DNA of 64,000 nucleotides from NCBI GenBank assembly GCA_949126835.1, contig CASBPS010000042.1:1-64000 (forward strand), read 5' to 3'. This DNA is from Anisus vortex. Its lineage: Eukaryota > Mollusca > Gastropoda > Planorbidae. Positions 52,561 to 63,130 of the stretch are shown here, piece after piece; position 1 is the stretch's first letter, and each line of letters opens with the position of its first letter. The notes under the pieces were generated by a model, which saw nothing but the letters and a program-made list of their open reading frames with translations, was not told the DNA's origin and ran no database searches. The translations under genes were made by a program, and so were the position numbers.

Positions 52561-54445
52561 GTTAGGCTAAATGTAGCTTTTTTTTATAAAATAAGTTAGT
52601 CAAGAGTTGCGTCCTTGGTAATTAAAAAAAACACAATGCGGAGATTCATAAAAAAACAACAACACGAAAATTCTTTTGCATCAAGCAATTAGTTTGGTAT
52701 TATAAAAAGGTGATTCTTCAAATCTGACATTCACAATCCATCGTTTTTTTTTTGGCGCCATCTTTTGAAAATGAAAAAAAAAAATATTTACATATTAACG
52801 TACAGTAACGTAGCACACTGACATGTTTAGAAGAAAATGATCGAATAAGACCGGAAATGTTCTTCTTTTTTATCTTTTATGCATGCATAAACGTTAAGAC
52901 TTGTCTATTTTAATCTGTGGCGCCTTCTAAATGGAAAAGCTTGCCTCAGAAACTGAGAAAATAAAAGACAAAAAGTTATTTTTTTTAAAGAGCACACTGA
53001 GAATATAAATTTAATAGAATGGATAGAAACTCTATATAAATTACAATTATTATTGTTAGTACAAATATTATAGATTCTTCTTTAAAGTAATTTTTAAAAT
53101 TTCGAAATAGGCGAACGGTCTTTTAAAAAAAAATATAAGAAATAAAAATAAATGGCAACTTGATTGTCTGGTAAGTTGGACTTATGATTGAATGATTTCA
53201 GACACTTGCTCAGTGGAATTGTAAAATTGCACATCAATTGCTTTCAACACAGTTCTATTACTTAAAATAATTCATATGTAGTTATACAATAAGTGTATAC
53301 TATTTATTAATAAAACTTGTTTAATTCAATCCTTTTTAAACGTATTTTATTCCAATTAATATCAGACCATTCTGAAACGGTGATAATTAACGAGCGCATC
53401 AAGCTTCGGTCACTGCCGAACCGATCCAGATATATCTATTTAATTTTTACTGGCTCGTTTCACGACTTCTTCAAGTACAATTCATATTTCTTGTTAGTAT
53501 ATATACACTGTGTTTTAATAGCATGTTCTTAACAGCACTTGTGTTTTACGTTACATTTCATCTAATCAAATCACCCGCCTTCCAGCCTATCTCGGCAACA
53601 GTTTAACTATTGAAATAATTTAAGATAAAGCACATAAATAAATTGGGGCACGAATGCCTAAAGGCAGAATTTTGTTCCCGGGACTTGAAGGTGCCCCTAA
53701 GTCTACCCAGCTCTGACATTAGTTGGGGTAAAGTAAAAACGTCTCGACATTCTGCTACCTCTACATCCCCTAGAATGCCTTGGCCACAGAAACTGGTAAA
53801 CGCTGCTTTACTCGACCTATGCTAAATTTGGTCCGACGGTTACTTTATTTTACATAAATAAAGGCTTTGAATTACTTTTACGCCACAAAAACACTGTAGA
53901 CACAAAGGCTAAGTCACTCGTAGAACTGTCGATTACATAGGCAATATTTCTCTCTTAACGGACATAGCTAGAAATTACCATTATTACAATTAAAGCAAAT
54001 CTAAATTATTGAGTTTAAAAAAAAAAGACCAACATTCTCATTGCCCGGAACATCAGCGCCCCTTAATATATTCTGACCGCCCCCTAAAAGGCGATAATGT
54101 TCCGTTGCGAGCCTATGATTTAAGTAGAATGAATTGAAGACTCGTGTAGAAGATTCTCAACGAGGGCGGTAAGGAGGTATGGGAAGGGGGTGGGGTTGTT
54201 GAGGTTTCTTGGGACGGCAAAGGGGAGGGGGACATTGAAGTGAAAGTTAAGAACAGACTTAAATTAATTAGTTCCTTTTTACTAAGCAATAATGAAATCT
54301 TGGGTATATGTTTTAAATTAATTTATCAGTAATGTTAAAACTCGGTAAATCGACAAATAAAGAAATCGACTATTACTATTGCGCAACATGTCTAGTGAGC
54401 GAAAAACACAAAAACAAGAAATGTTACTATATTAAGACTTATCTC
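52474..54445. repeat. Composite unit copy 6, left flank
   Basis: Closest relative of 8-2270. Shared features include AAGTGTTAGTCGCGTTAGGC (52555) and the hairpin at 54047-54103. Copy 6 lacks the 840-1420 segment of copy 1. Confidence 0.85.
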
Positions 54446-54589
54446 ACGTATGAACCCATGAATGCCCAATCGTATATCCGAATGACTTTTCTGTGTTTTT
54501 TAGTGTTTCCTAGTGATAATGCATCAAAACGTGAGTATATACATGTGCTTTGATTGGTTTTTGTTTTCTTCGAAAGCTAGAGGTGAGTA

Positions 54590-56105
54590 ATCTGGGAGAG
54601 TGCAGGGACACGAGAGGGGTACGGGGTTTTCTAATGATAAATGCATTACATGCTTGCTATTGAATATATTGAATACTTTATTTTTGTATTGAATAATACA
54701 ACATAAGAAATGGATCAATCAGAACAGAGGCATTTATTTATTTTATGGATGTTACGTCCCATGTTCTTTTTTTGAATACAACATATAACCATAAACATTG
54801 TTGTTGTAGTTTTCTAAAAAATGTTTAACATACTTATATTTTATTAGGCTTCTTCTTGAATCTCGAAAATACATTTAAATTGAACATTTATATAATATAT
54901 ATATATCCATTGAATTGATTTCTCGTATTACTTAGTCCTTGTGTATGGACAATAGGCAATTCCATGATAAAGGTTGAAACAATGCCGGAGAATACGAACA
55001 TTATATTTCAGGTATATTGTCTAATATTGCGACGTCATTTTGAAAACCTATTTTGTACAGTGGAGTCAAAAGAAAAGTGTCCATTGATATCTAACCTGAC
55101 CCTGTCGCTGACCCTAGAAAACTGTGGTGTAGCTGGTGGATTCCTTAGAATACCGTTCATCATGATAACACGCAGACACTATTGGATACTTTGTGATGAC
55201 AGGCCAAAAGCTCAATAACTTCAGCAGCATGCACTTTCCTGTGTAGTAACCAGGCATTTTACAAAGCAATGTCTAAGGTATAAAAGACAGAAGGGCAACA
55301 ACACTTTTTGGTTTTACTTTTTAATGTTTTGCTTAGCCATATTCACGCCTCCCTTTGTGGCTTCGCACTGTCTGTTTAGGTCAGATTGATCATTCGTGAT
55401 GTGTTGTCATTGTTGACGAGACCATCTCCTTGATTGTCCTACTGGTAGAACAGGGTCGCAGTTTTTGCCATAAGCAAGTTGTGGTTGGTGTCCAGTTAAA
55501 AATTATTTGAACCTCGATACATTTAACAAAGCTAGACGCATCTTGTAAGGGGCATTTCTGTTTAAAGTCCCAGTGGCTCCAACACCCTTCACGCAATGTA
55601 ATGCAAGTGAGAGAGGAGCTATCAAATGTCCAGTGGAAATAAAGTTCAGCTATTTAGCAGATCAGGTCCATCACAACAGTACCGCCGTCCAAATAATCCT
55701 TACCGCTAAACAGTACACTCATAAGACTGGACAAAATGTCCAAGTGGTCAACATATTCCTCATTGTCACCATCATTACAGACGTATCATCAGGTGGTGTT
55801 ATATAAACAGTAACATTTATCATCTCCTCATCTATATCCAACATTGTTAATCCATTGTTCATTGTATAACGTTTTCGTACACTGCAAAGGATAATTAATC
55901 TACATGATTTATTAAATTTATGTTGTCAAAGATTTTAATACATTTTAACTATGCAGTATGTTACATAGTAAAAGCGTCACAATTGTTTAATATGAAGAAA
56001 CATAAGCATAGTGTGATTCTTTATTTGACATTTGCACTCCCCCATACTGCATTTCTCTAAAAAACACCGTACCCATCTCGTGTCCCAGCACTCTCCAGGA
56101 GTGCA
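54590..56105. repeat. Inverted repeat pair enclosing 1.4 kb
   Basis: GAGAGTGCAGGGACACGAGA at 54593-54612 and the following GGGTACGGGGTTTTCTAATG match, inverted, 56060-56105, which reads from its far end GAGAGTGCTGGGACACGAGA then TGGGTACGGTGTTTTTTAG. About 45 bp align with several mismatches. This could be the ends, or internal repeats, of a decayed DNA transposon. Confidence 0.5.
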
Positions 56106-56686
56106 GTTATATTTCGAGCTGAAATTCAATAGAACTTTTCTAGTCAACTAATAATTTTATATTCATAGGATTGAGAATAGATTAAAGTATCTAAAAACAT
56201 ATCTTATTTGCCTTAATTAGTTAAGAATTATTTTTTTTACACATACCTGTTTGAAGTAGAAGAAAATGTTTTTAAGCTGTTTTTTTTTAAAGGCGAGCCA
56301 CAAAAAAACAACGCAATGGAAATGACTTTCAAGATGATAAATAACATAAAAAATATGTCCAGAATAGAAAAAAGCCACTATTTTAAATATATTATAAAAA
56401 GGCTTACTGCAAGCTAACAAAAATGGAAGCAAGTAACTGCACTCTGGGAGAATGGAAATGTCAAATATGGGTTAAGAAAGGGTCATTCTTTGTCAACCAT
56501 CTGGGTGAGGATTGTCCGCAGATAACAAAGGGGGGTGATCGGACCGAGTCGCAGGGCCTAGTCACTTGAACATTACGCAAAATGGTTTCCCTTAAGTGGC
56601 TAAAATAAGAATACAAATGTTATTAGTAATTATTATTCCTACCAATTAGTGAGTACTTTGTGACAACTAGTTCTCCAAATACATTT

Positions 56687-56838
56687 GTGAAGCCGGCTGG
56701 TCCAGTGGTTAGTTCACTGGACTGTCAACCAAAAACCAACTGTCAGGTCGCGGGTTCTAGCCCTGCCACCGGCGGATCCCTGTCGCCTTGCAGGAGTTTT
56801 GGGCCTAGTGGACGTAATAATCTTCTATCTAGAAGGAA
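56687..56838 (+). mobile_element. tRNA-headed SINE, 3'-truncated
   Basis: GAAGCCGGCTGGTCCAGTGG is followed by an A-box-like TGGTTAGTTCACTGG (56706-56720) and a B-box-like GGGTTCTAGCCCT (56752-56764). A body then follows (GATCCCTGTCGCC, GGAGTTTTGGGCCTAG) that matches, on the opposite strand, 8525-8700. The element stops after the TCTTCTATCTAGAAGG region and lacks the GCGCTATA tail of the other copy. Confidence 0.8.
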
Positions 56839-56884
56839 CGTCTGTAAACTTATAAGGTTTTATTTCTTCTTCGTGTACATGTCC

Positions 56885-56980
56885 GCGGGAGGGAGTAAGT
56901 GTCAACGGCACAATCTGTCGTGGGACTAAGTGTCAGGGATTAACTGTCGCGGTATCAAGTGTCGCGGTATCAAATGTCCA
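56885..56980 (+). repeat. Short degenerate tandem repeat, about 15-20 bp units
   Basis: Successive GTGTCAACGGCACAA, CTGTCGTGGGACTAA, GTGTCAGGGATTAA, CTGTCGCGGTATCAA, GTGTCGCGGTATCAA and ATGTCCATAC. All follow an [A/T]GTC-n-[G]GG-n-AA pattern. They lie at the right edge of the inserted segment. Confidence 0.65.
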
Positions 56981-56985
56981 TACAC

Positions 56986-57499
56986 CATATGAAATATATA
57001 GTTTAAGTTTTTGATCTTGAATACGTGTACACTTTTTAACGACATAGTCAAAATGCATATTCAAATTATTAACAAATACAATCAGGACTACACTAACTCA
57101 ATGTTCGCGTACAAGATATATTTTTAAGTTACAAACGCTCCTTCTTTACAGAAGATTACTGCGTCCTACGCTGATCCCTAGTTTGAGTCTATTCCTTCAA
57201 TTCAATGAGCATAGTATTTTAAATTATGTTAAGTTACTATTTCTCCTGGTTCGTCCACATAACCCATTACATGCCATGTGCCAATCAGAAAGAATAAGTA
57301 CATATATGCATTTTTTTTCTGCCTTACTGGATACGAAAATGTTATTATAGTTATGTAAATATGAGCATTTTAATATATTTTTAATGTGTAGAATGTGGAA
57401 ATGAAATAAAATGTATTTCCTTACATCTTTTCTTACTCGCCGAACAACCAGTCACGAGGGATACATACATGGTTTGTCAGTAATTGAACGAATATGACC
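56986..57499. repeat. Composite unit copy 6, left flank continued
   Basis: Matches 2400-2905 closely, with AAGTTTTTGATCTTGAATAC at both places. Confidence 0.85.
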
Positions 57500-58370
57500 G
57501 GAACTGTTGGTACACTATCCCTTTTTAGGTTCACAATGCATCTTGAAACCTGTCCATAAAAACGTACAGACAGCTTTGTGTGGAAATGGCATCTTACATT
57601 TAATCTCACTCTTAACAGCGTAATTGTAGTGAGAGGGGGTAATGGATGCGGTGAGCATACTTGCGTAAATTGAGGGCAGTAAGTGTGTGTAAATGGGTTG
57701 GAGGGGAGAAAAAGTAAGGGTGGGTGGGTAGGAAGATATTTCCTCTAGTCACTGCACTGTTTTATTTACAGAATTAAAGCCTTATAATGAGGCTGTTCAA
57801 AAAATGAGTTTAAAATAGTGACTAAATACTGTGATAAGGAGTAAATGTCTACTAATGAAAACATCCTAGTAGCTATTAAGGTGTTTTGAAAATTTAATCA
57901 ACAATGTAAAAACATTAATGATTTTTTTGTCTGTTTTATGTATTTTCTTTCTAAATTTGATTAGTGCTATAAGATTTTACATTTCTGTATTAAATTGAAT
58001 GCAAATGGTGTAACAAAAAGAATCATTGACAATTAATGAAATCCTACCACATAAAGAGACTTATTATCTCCCTTGATTTTATTTTAAATTGACTCCAGAT
58101 GTCTAAATTTATTTTTAAGTTGCTTGTAATGTATTATGGCTTTTTTAAGTGTAACAAACGTGTATATGTACCCTTAACTAAGTCTATGTAGTCATTTTTT
58201 TTAACATATACAATGAATTATGTTTGTCGAATGCACTCTAAATCCCAAGTGGAAAAAATGTACAATTTTACAAATAACGTTTATGTGTTCCAACTTGGTT
58301 GACTAAGCATGTATAATATCTTAAATTTTTTCCATAGAAATACTGTACACATTTAAGCTTGTTAAAACAT
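57500..58370 (+). repeat. Composite unit copy 6, left arm
   Basis: Matches 2905-3108 and 3640-4034 (without the P-like MITE) and 48005-48860. Its reverse complement is at 62420-63095. Confidence 0.8.
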
Positions 58371-58379
58371 TATTTTACT

Positions 58380-58711
58380 AAATAATAATAATTATAATAA
58401 TTAATTATTATTATACAGCGTTGAGAACAGTTATATGCGCTGACAACAGTTACAGACAGAGTACAGACATTAAAGACCAAACGAAACAGACTTGATGCTA
58501 GAATTCAATATACTAATCTAATCATTTACATTTCTCCCTCCATTTGCATCCCGTACATTTTTAAGAGCTTCCCTATCGCCCCTCCCCAATCTATGTTTAA
58601 AAAATAATAAATGTCAACCAAAGCCAATAAGCATGTATTTAATTATTTAAACTTTTTAAAATATATGGTTTGTTTATTGTGATTTTTTGTAAAGAAATTA
58701 TATGGAAAATG
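58380..58711. repeat. Composite unit copy 6, old LINE tail and inner loop
   Basis: ATAATAATAATTATAATAAT, a short CAGCGTTGAG stretch and GCGCTGACAACAGTTACAGA match 40256-40400 and 48930-49000. The segment ends at the LINE insertion point in AAAATGATA. Confidence 0.65.
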
Positions 58712-59914
58712 ATAATAATAATATTTGTATAGCGCTGCCAGCAAACATAATGTAAGCTCAGAACGCATTTAACATACAACTAAGAACTCGGATATTACTC
58801 TAGGCTAGGAGACAATCCTAAGTGATCATTTAAAAAAGACAAATCAAATAAATGTAACATTAACCGACCCAACATATAGGTAGGACAGTAGGGTCTAAAT
58901 CATGTTAAATGTTCTAAGGTAAATATTGAAATAATGAGTTTTTAAAGTTCTTTTTAAAAGTAACAATAAAGCTTGTTCGCCTGAGTTGAATGGGAAGTAG
59001 ATTCCACACATTCGGACCGGATACTTTGAAGGCTTTAAGGTCGAGGTCGTCAGAGAGAAACGGGTCACTTCCAGAAACGAAGAGTCGGCATTGTGTTCCC
59101 TTGCGGGACATATGGTACAATTAGTTCCTTTAAATAGGACAACATCTCGTTATGGCAAAGTATCGCAACTTTATAATCAATTATGGCTTTCACAGGGAGC
59201 CAATGGAGCCGACGCAGGAGAGCTGTCACAGAATCACGCCTTGACCTAAGCATGACCAAGTGGGTGGCACTGTTTTAAATACACTGTAATTTTGCTTTCT
59301 TTTCGTCAGGTATCCCGGTTTGCAGGGCATTACAGTAGTCGAGGCGTGAGAGTATAAAGGCAGCGGCAAGTTTCTTTCCTGAGTCAAGTGACAAATAAGT
59401 TATTATCTGACCAAGTCGACTCATCTGTGAATAAAGGCATCTGCATAGGTTTCTAATGTGGGCTTCGAAAGACAACTTACTGTGAATCGGTAACGACACC
59501 GATGTTTTTCACATTTTCTGCAAAGGCGATATTGCAGTTCAAGACCATCAATGATTCCAAACCCTCAACTATGGCGATTTTACTTTGAGTTCAAAAAAGA
59601 GTTACCTCCTTCTTATCTTCAATCATCTTAAGTCTGCTTTCCGTCAGCCAGGAGCAAACACTAACAATAGCAAGACTGAGGTTAGCTGCTATACGAGAGA
59701 CTTCAGCGGGAACAGCAGAATCATGGAACTGCGAATCATCTGCGTAGAGATGAAATGAGATATTGAAAGACCTGATAACATCGCCAAGCGGATAGGTGTA
59801 CAGTGTAAACAATACCTGTCCTAGAACTGATCACTGTGGTACTCCATATTGCAGAGTCGTGCATGTTGAGAAAGACCCATCAATGACGACACTTTTCGTG
59901 CGTTCAGTTAGGTA
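58712..59914 (-). mobile_element. 5'-truncated CR1/L2-like LINE
   Basis: Minus-strand element. Copy 5 has the empty site (AAAAATGATACTGTGAATCA at 49212-49231); here AAAATGATA precedes and GGATACTATGAATCA follows the insert, so a very short target duplication is possible. The 5' truncation falls inside the reverse transcriptase. The 3' end (58712-58913) has GCGCTATACAAAT followed by ATTATTATTATC, the tail shared with the SINE at 8431-8701. Confidence 0.85.
58914..59900 (-). pseudogene. CR1/L2-like reverse transcriptase, C-terminal two thirds
   Basis: From the 5' side, in several frames, the motifs are SYLTERTKSVVI, LQYGVPQ then a stop then SVLGQVLFTLY (the VPQGSVLGP motif with its Gly codon changed to stop), and FHLYADDSQFHD, the catalytic YADD box. 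Then come FILSRLDYCNALQTGIPDEK, LHWLPVKAIIDYKVAILCHN, and SGPNVWNLLPIQLRRTS followed by FKKNFKNSLF. The order and motifs match CR1/L2-type reverse transcriptase with its C-terminal extension. The endonuclease and N-terminal RT are missing. There is at least one stop and three frame changes, so it is inactive. Confidence 0.85.
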
Positions 59915-61850
59915 GGATACTATGAATCAATAAATAAGAACCATCAGAAACAATTAGTTTCGAATCATTTATTCTAAATTTATACAATTATTATTTTAGG
60001 GATTCTCAAAAATTAAATTAATGATCGGAATGGTAGTTTTTAGTGATACTATGTTGTACTTCTATGTATACAAGTTCTTGGTAATAAATGCACTAAATTG
60101 TTTACCAAGATTACTAATACACAAAAAGTCGGTATAAAAATTGGTCTTCACCATAAAGTAATGAACCGATTCACATTATTAATAAAAGAATGATATATGC
60201 CACCTTGAGCAATCTTAATCTTCTACATCATTGTCTACATCAAAGGCTTCGTGTTTAGAATAAAACCAACCTATTTTACGCCCCGTGTTGAGCGCTAAAA
60301 CTCAGAACCTTGTTTAAACTTTAGACATATATTTAGTAAACATAAAACCTGGTTCAGGCAAAAAATAAAAAAAAAAAAACAGAAAGAAAGAAAAAACATA
60401 CCAGAAATTAAGATTTTGAATTTTAATTAGTCGAGTACTCGCTATCCAAACAATGTCGCCCTCGATTCTCAACCTCGTCCAAGTAGGAAAAGTAAAATTA
60501 AATGTTCATTTATTTCATTATGTTTTCTTTGTGTATATGCTTATATCGAGTTATGTTTACCATATTTTTTTAAAAAGTCATGTAAGTATTTTAATATGCT
60601 AATAACAAAAAGTTTGGCTTAGCACGCAGCGAAATTAAAATATGTTTTCTTTATTTCTAATACAACTACATATTCTCTTAGAGCTACATCATTTCAAAGC
60701 AGCGATTTAAATACAGAAAGGTTGATGTGCTTGTTTAATACTGACCATTGTGTTACTTTAAAAAAATATAGTAATAAGACAGTCAGTTTAAACAAAATCT
60801 TACAGTTTATAAAATATAGTTAAAAAAAAAAATTAAATCATTAAACAATATTTTACAATTGATTGACATGAAAGACGCCATTTATAGACAGACATAAGCT
60901 TACATTAATTTTAGTAACTTACAAGTTACACAAAAAATAAATAATTAAGTTTTCAAATGCTATTGTAGACTTTTACTGTCAAGTAACTGTAGCATTCTTA
61001 GTAACTTTAAAGACTGAGAAATAACACGGGATAAAACTGAAACAAAACATTCACATCTAAAAGACTAGAGTTTTAATATTTTATATTATCATTTGAAAGA
61101 AAAGCGTGCAAAAAAATATTTTTTTTAATTCATAAAAATCAAAAATACATAATCTAGTTGTGTAATATGAAATGTTTAAACATTAAATGTCATAATTATA
61201 ACATGAGAAGAAAAACGTTGCAAACTTTATATGGATATATTGAATCAAATTTAGGATAACGCAACATGATTTTAATAATAATTATTATGTATATATTGCT
61301 TGTTTCCATTACATTTATCATTCTTAGTACGCTCTTGTTATAAATTGCAGAGGAAGTTGTATAGTTGAGTAAGGTAAAGAGCGAATAGTTTAAAGAGAGA
61401 TGTATTTAAACGCTTTTTAAAGACTATTTTGTCACATAATCTCTCAGATGTTCCATAAAGAAGGCGCCACAGATTCAAACGAACGTGTGTAGAGATATAA
61501 AGTTATACAAATGTATATTATAATATAAGGTTTATATCCGTTTTTTTTTTCAAAATACTTTTATGACCTATGTGTAGACGTGGTTAGACAGTGGTTAGAT
61601 ATTCTAGAGTATATCTTAAAAGGAATTAAACGAGAGTGAACACAATATACAAAGAAGTTTAACTATGTAGGCCTACAATGAAAATTTTTCATCTACAAAA
61701 ATTATTATATTCTAGCGTGAAGTCAATCTATGTTTGAACAATCATAAATTTACTTGCCGTCTCCTTGGAAATGTTTAAATATAGCATACATACTTAGTAA
61801 ACAATTTGGAACACAAACAAACATACTGAATTGTATATATTGCCATTTAC
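59915..61850. repeat. Composite unit copy 6, loop type Y
   Basis: Collinear with 49222-49400 at its start and with 34420-36250 for most of its length. Non-coding. Confidence 0.75.
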
Positions 61851-62279
61851 TATAATACATGGACCACTTGCTTTAATTTTTTATGCTCTTATCTTCTTGT
61901 TTTGTAATTCCCGATTCTAAATAAAGTAGTTGCGATACAAGTTCCGTTTTATTAAATCGCATTTTTCGACTTTAAATGCATACTTGTGCTACTATTATTC
62001 CTATTATCATTGATTATAATAAGATGGACCGCTTGCTCTATTTTTAGAGCTTATATTATTTGTCCGTACGCATACAACACTGATCTATAAATGTTTCCGC
62101 TGTATACCACTTTCGATTTTAATTTTACTTCACAAAATCATAGTGATTAAATAAAACGGAACTAGTATAGAAACTACTTTATAACAACTACTTTATTTAG
62201 AATCGGGAATTCAGAAAATAAGTGTTTCGAGTCATCAAATAGCAGACATACTAAAGGAAGCGGTCCATGTATATTATAG
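61851..62279. mobile_element. Foldback-type element with long inverted repeats
   Basis: The left end TATAATACATGGACCACTTG (61851) pairs with the right end, which inverted reads TATAATATACATGGACCGCT. Further in, AATTCCCGATTCTAAATAAA (61908) and AGTTCCGTTTTATTAAATC (61940) have inverted partners at about 62195-62215 and 62145-62165. A third GATGGACCGCTTGCTCTATT stretch lies in the middle (62022). Type Y copy 3 lacks this 430-bp segment. No coding capacity; superfamily not determined. Confidence 0.7.
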
Positions 62280-62419
62280 TCTATGATATTACATCGCAAA
62301 GTCCACGTTAATGGTGTATATGTACTAATTTGTTTAAAAAAAAATATTAAAAAATCTATGATACATTTTTAACTTCTTAAATCAAAATTTTGAGTGTCTC
62401 GAGTAGCTTCAAAATGTAT
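62280..62419. other. Short unassigned stretch beside the right arm
   Basis: Weakly similar to 36330-36440. No gene. Confidence 0.4.
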
Positions 62420-63130
62420 TCAAGGGAGATAATAGGCTTTTTCATGTCGTAGGGCATTAATTTGTATTTTTATTTTTTCTTTCACTTCATAATTTGCATT
62501 TACTTTAAAAATGTATCGTGTAAACTTATTTTACTGCTCATAATTGTAAAAACATACATAAATTTACCAACCCGTTAATTAATGTACTAACCTTATAAAT
62601 ATAAAAAAGAAAACCTCTTTAGCTACTATCATGTTTTTATCAGTAAGCATTTTCTACATTTATTAGTATCTACAATAGTAATTTTATCTAACTTACTTTC
62701 CTTAAGCATTTTTTGAACAGCCTTATAGTTAAGGCTTGAAGATTATAAAGATAAGATTAAACACCATAGAGCAGGGGTCGGCAACCTACGCACCTCGTGC
62801 CATGCTTTGCACGCAGAGCGATTTTCAATGGCACGCTAAAAAACCCCAGTAAGTCAAATTCAAGTATCTTCTATAAGAAAAAGGCATTACGACTTTTAGG
62901 TAGTTGGCACGCTACATGAATTATAAATCTTTCTTTGGCACTTTATTATTAAAAGGTTGACACCCCTGACCTAGAGGACATTAATTGATCACCGCCCTTT
63001 CACCCTTCCAGGATTAAGCCGTTAAGAGTCAAATTTAAATGAAACATAAACTTTCCACACGTGGCTGTGTTTACGTTTTAATGAGGCATAAAAATCGACC
63101 TGAAGAAACATTTATTATATACGATAACAA
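62420..63130 (-). repeat. Composite unit copy 6, right arm
   Basis: Carries CAAGGGAGATAATAGG, ATGTCGTAGGGC, CAGCCTTATAGTTAAGGCTT (62717) and CCACACGTGGCTGTG, the reverse of the left-arm landmarks. It contains the hAT MITE at 62772-62968. Confidence 0.8.
62772..62968 (+). mobile_element. hAT-type MITE, 197 bp
   Basis: Ends CAGGGGTCGGCAACCT at the left and GGTTGACACCCCTG at the right, which are inverted repeats with one or two differences. The flanking 8-mers CCATAGAG and ACCTAGAG match at 6 of 8. It is the intact form of the element at 8311-8752 and related to fragments at 13772 and 50980. It carries no open frame. Confidence 0.8.

Larger units (their letters stand above)
54446..56985. other. 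2.5-kb segment inserted in copy 6
   Basis: Copy 1 lacks this segment: its sequence jumps from about 2270 to about 2400, while copy 6 has 2.5 kb between the equivalent points. Inside are an inverted pair (54590-54640 and 56045-56105), a SINE (56687-56838), short degenerate GTGTCGCGGTATCAA repeats (56885-56975) and a few open frames with no recognisable domain (54964-55218 plus strand; 55390-55596 minus strand; 55573-55806 plus strand). No transposase was identified. Confidence 0.55.

Noticed and set aside
55573..55806. Possible host exon reading CNASERGAIKCPVEIKF
   Set aside because: Looks superficially like a secreted-protein exon but no domain could be named, the reverse strand is equally open, and splice signals are not convincing. 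Listed only within the unassigned segment.
56660..56929. 89-codon plus-strand frame containing QVAGSSPATGG
   Set aside because: This is the usual artefact of translating a tRNA-derived SINE across its B box.
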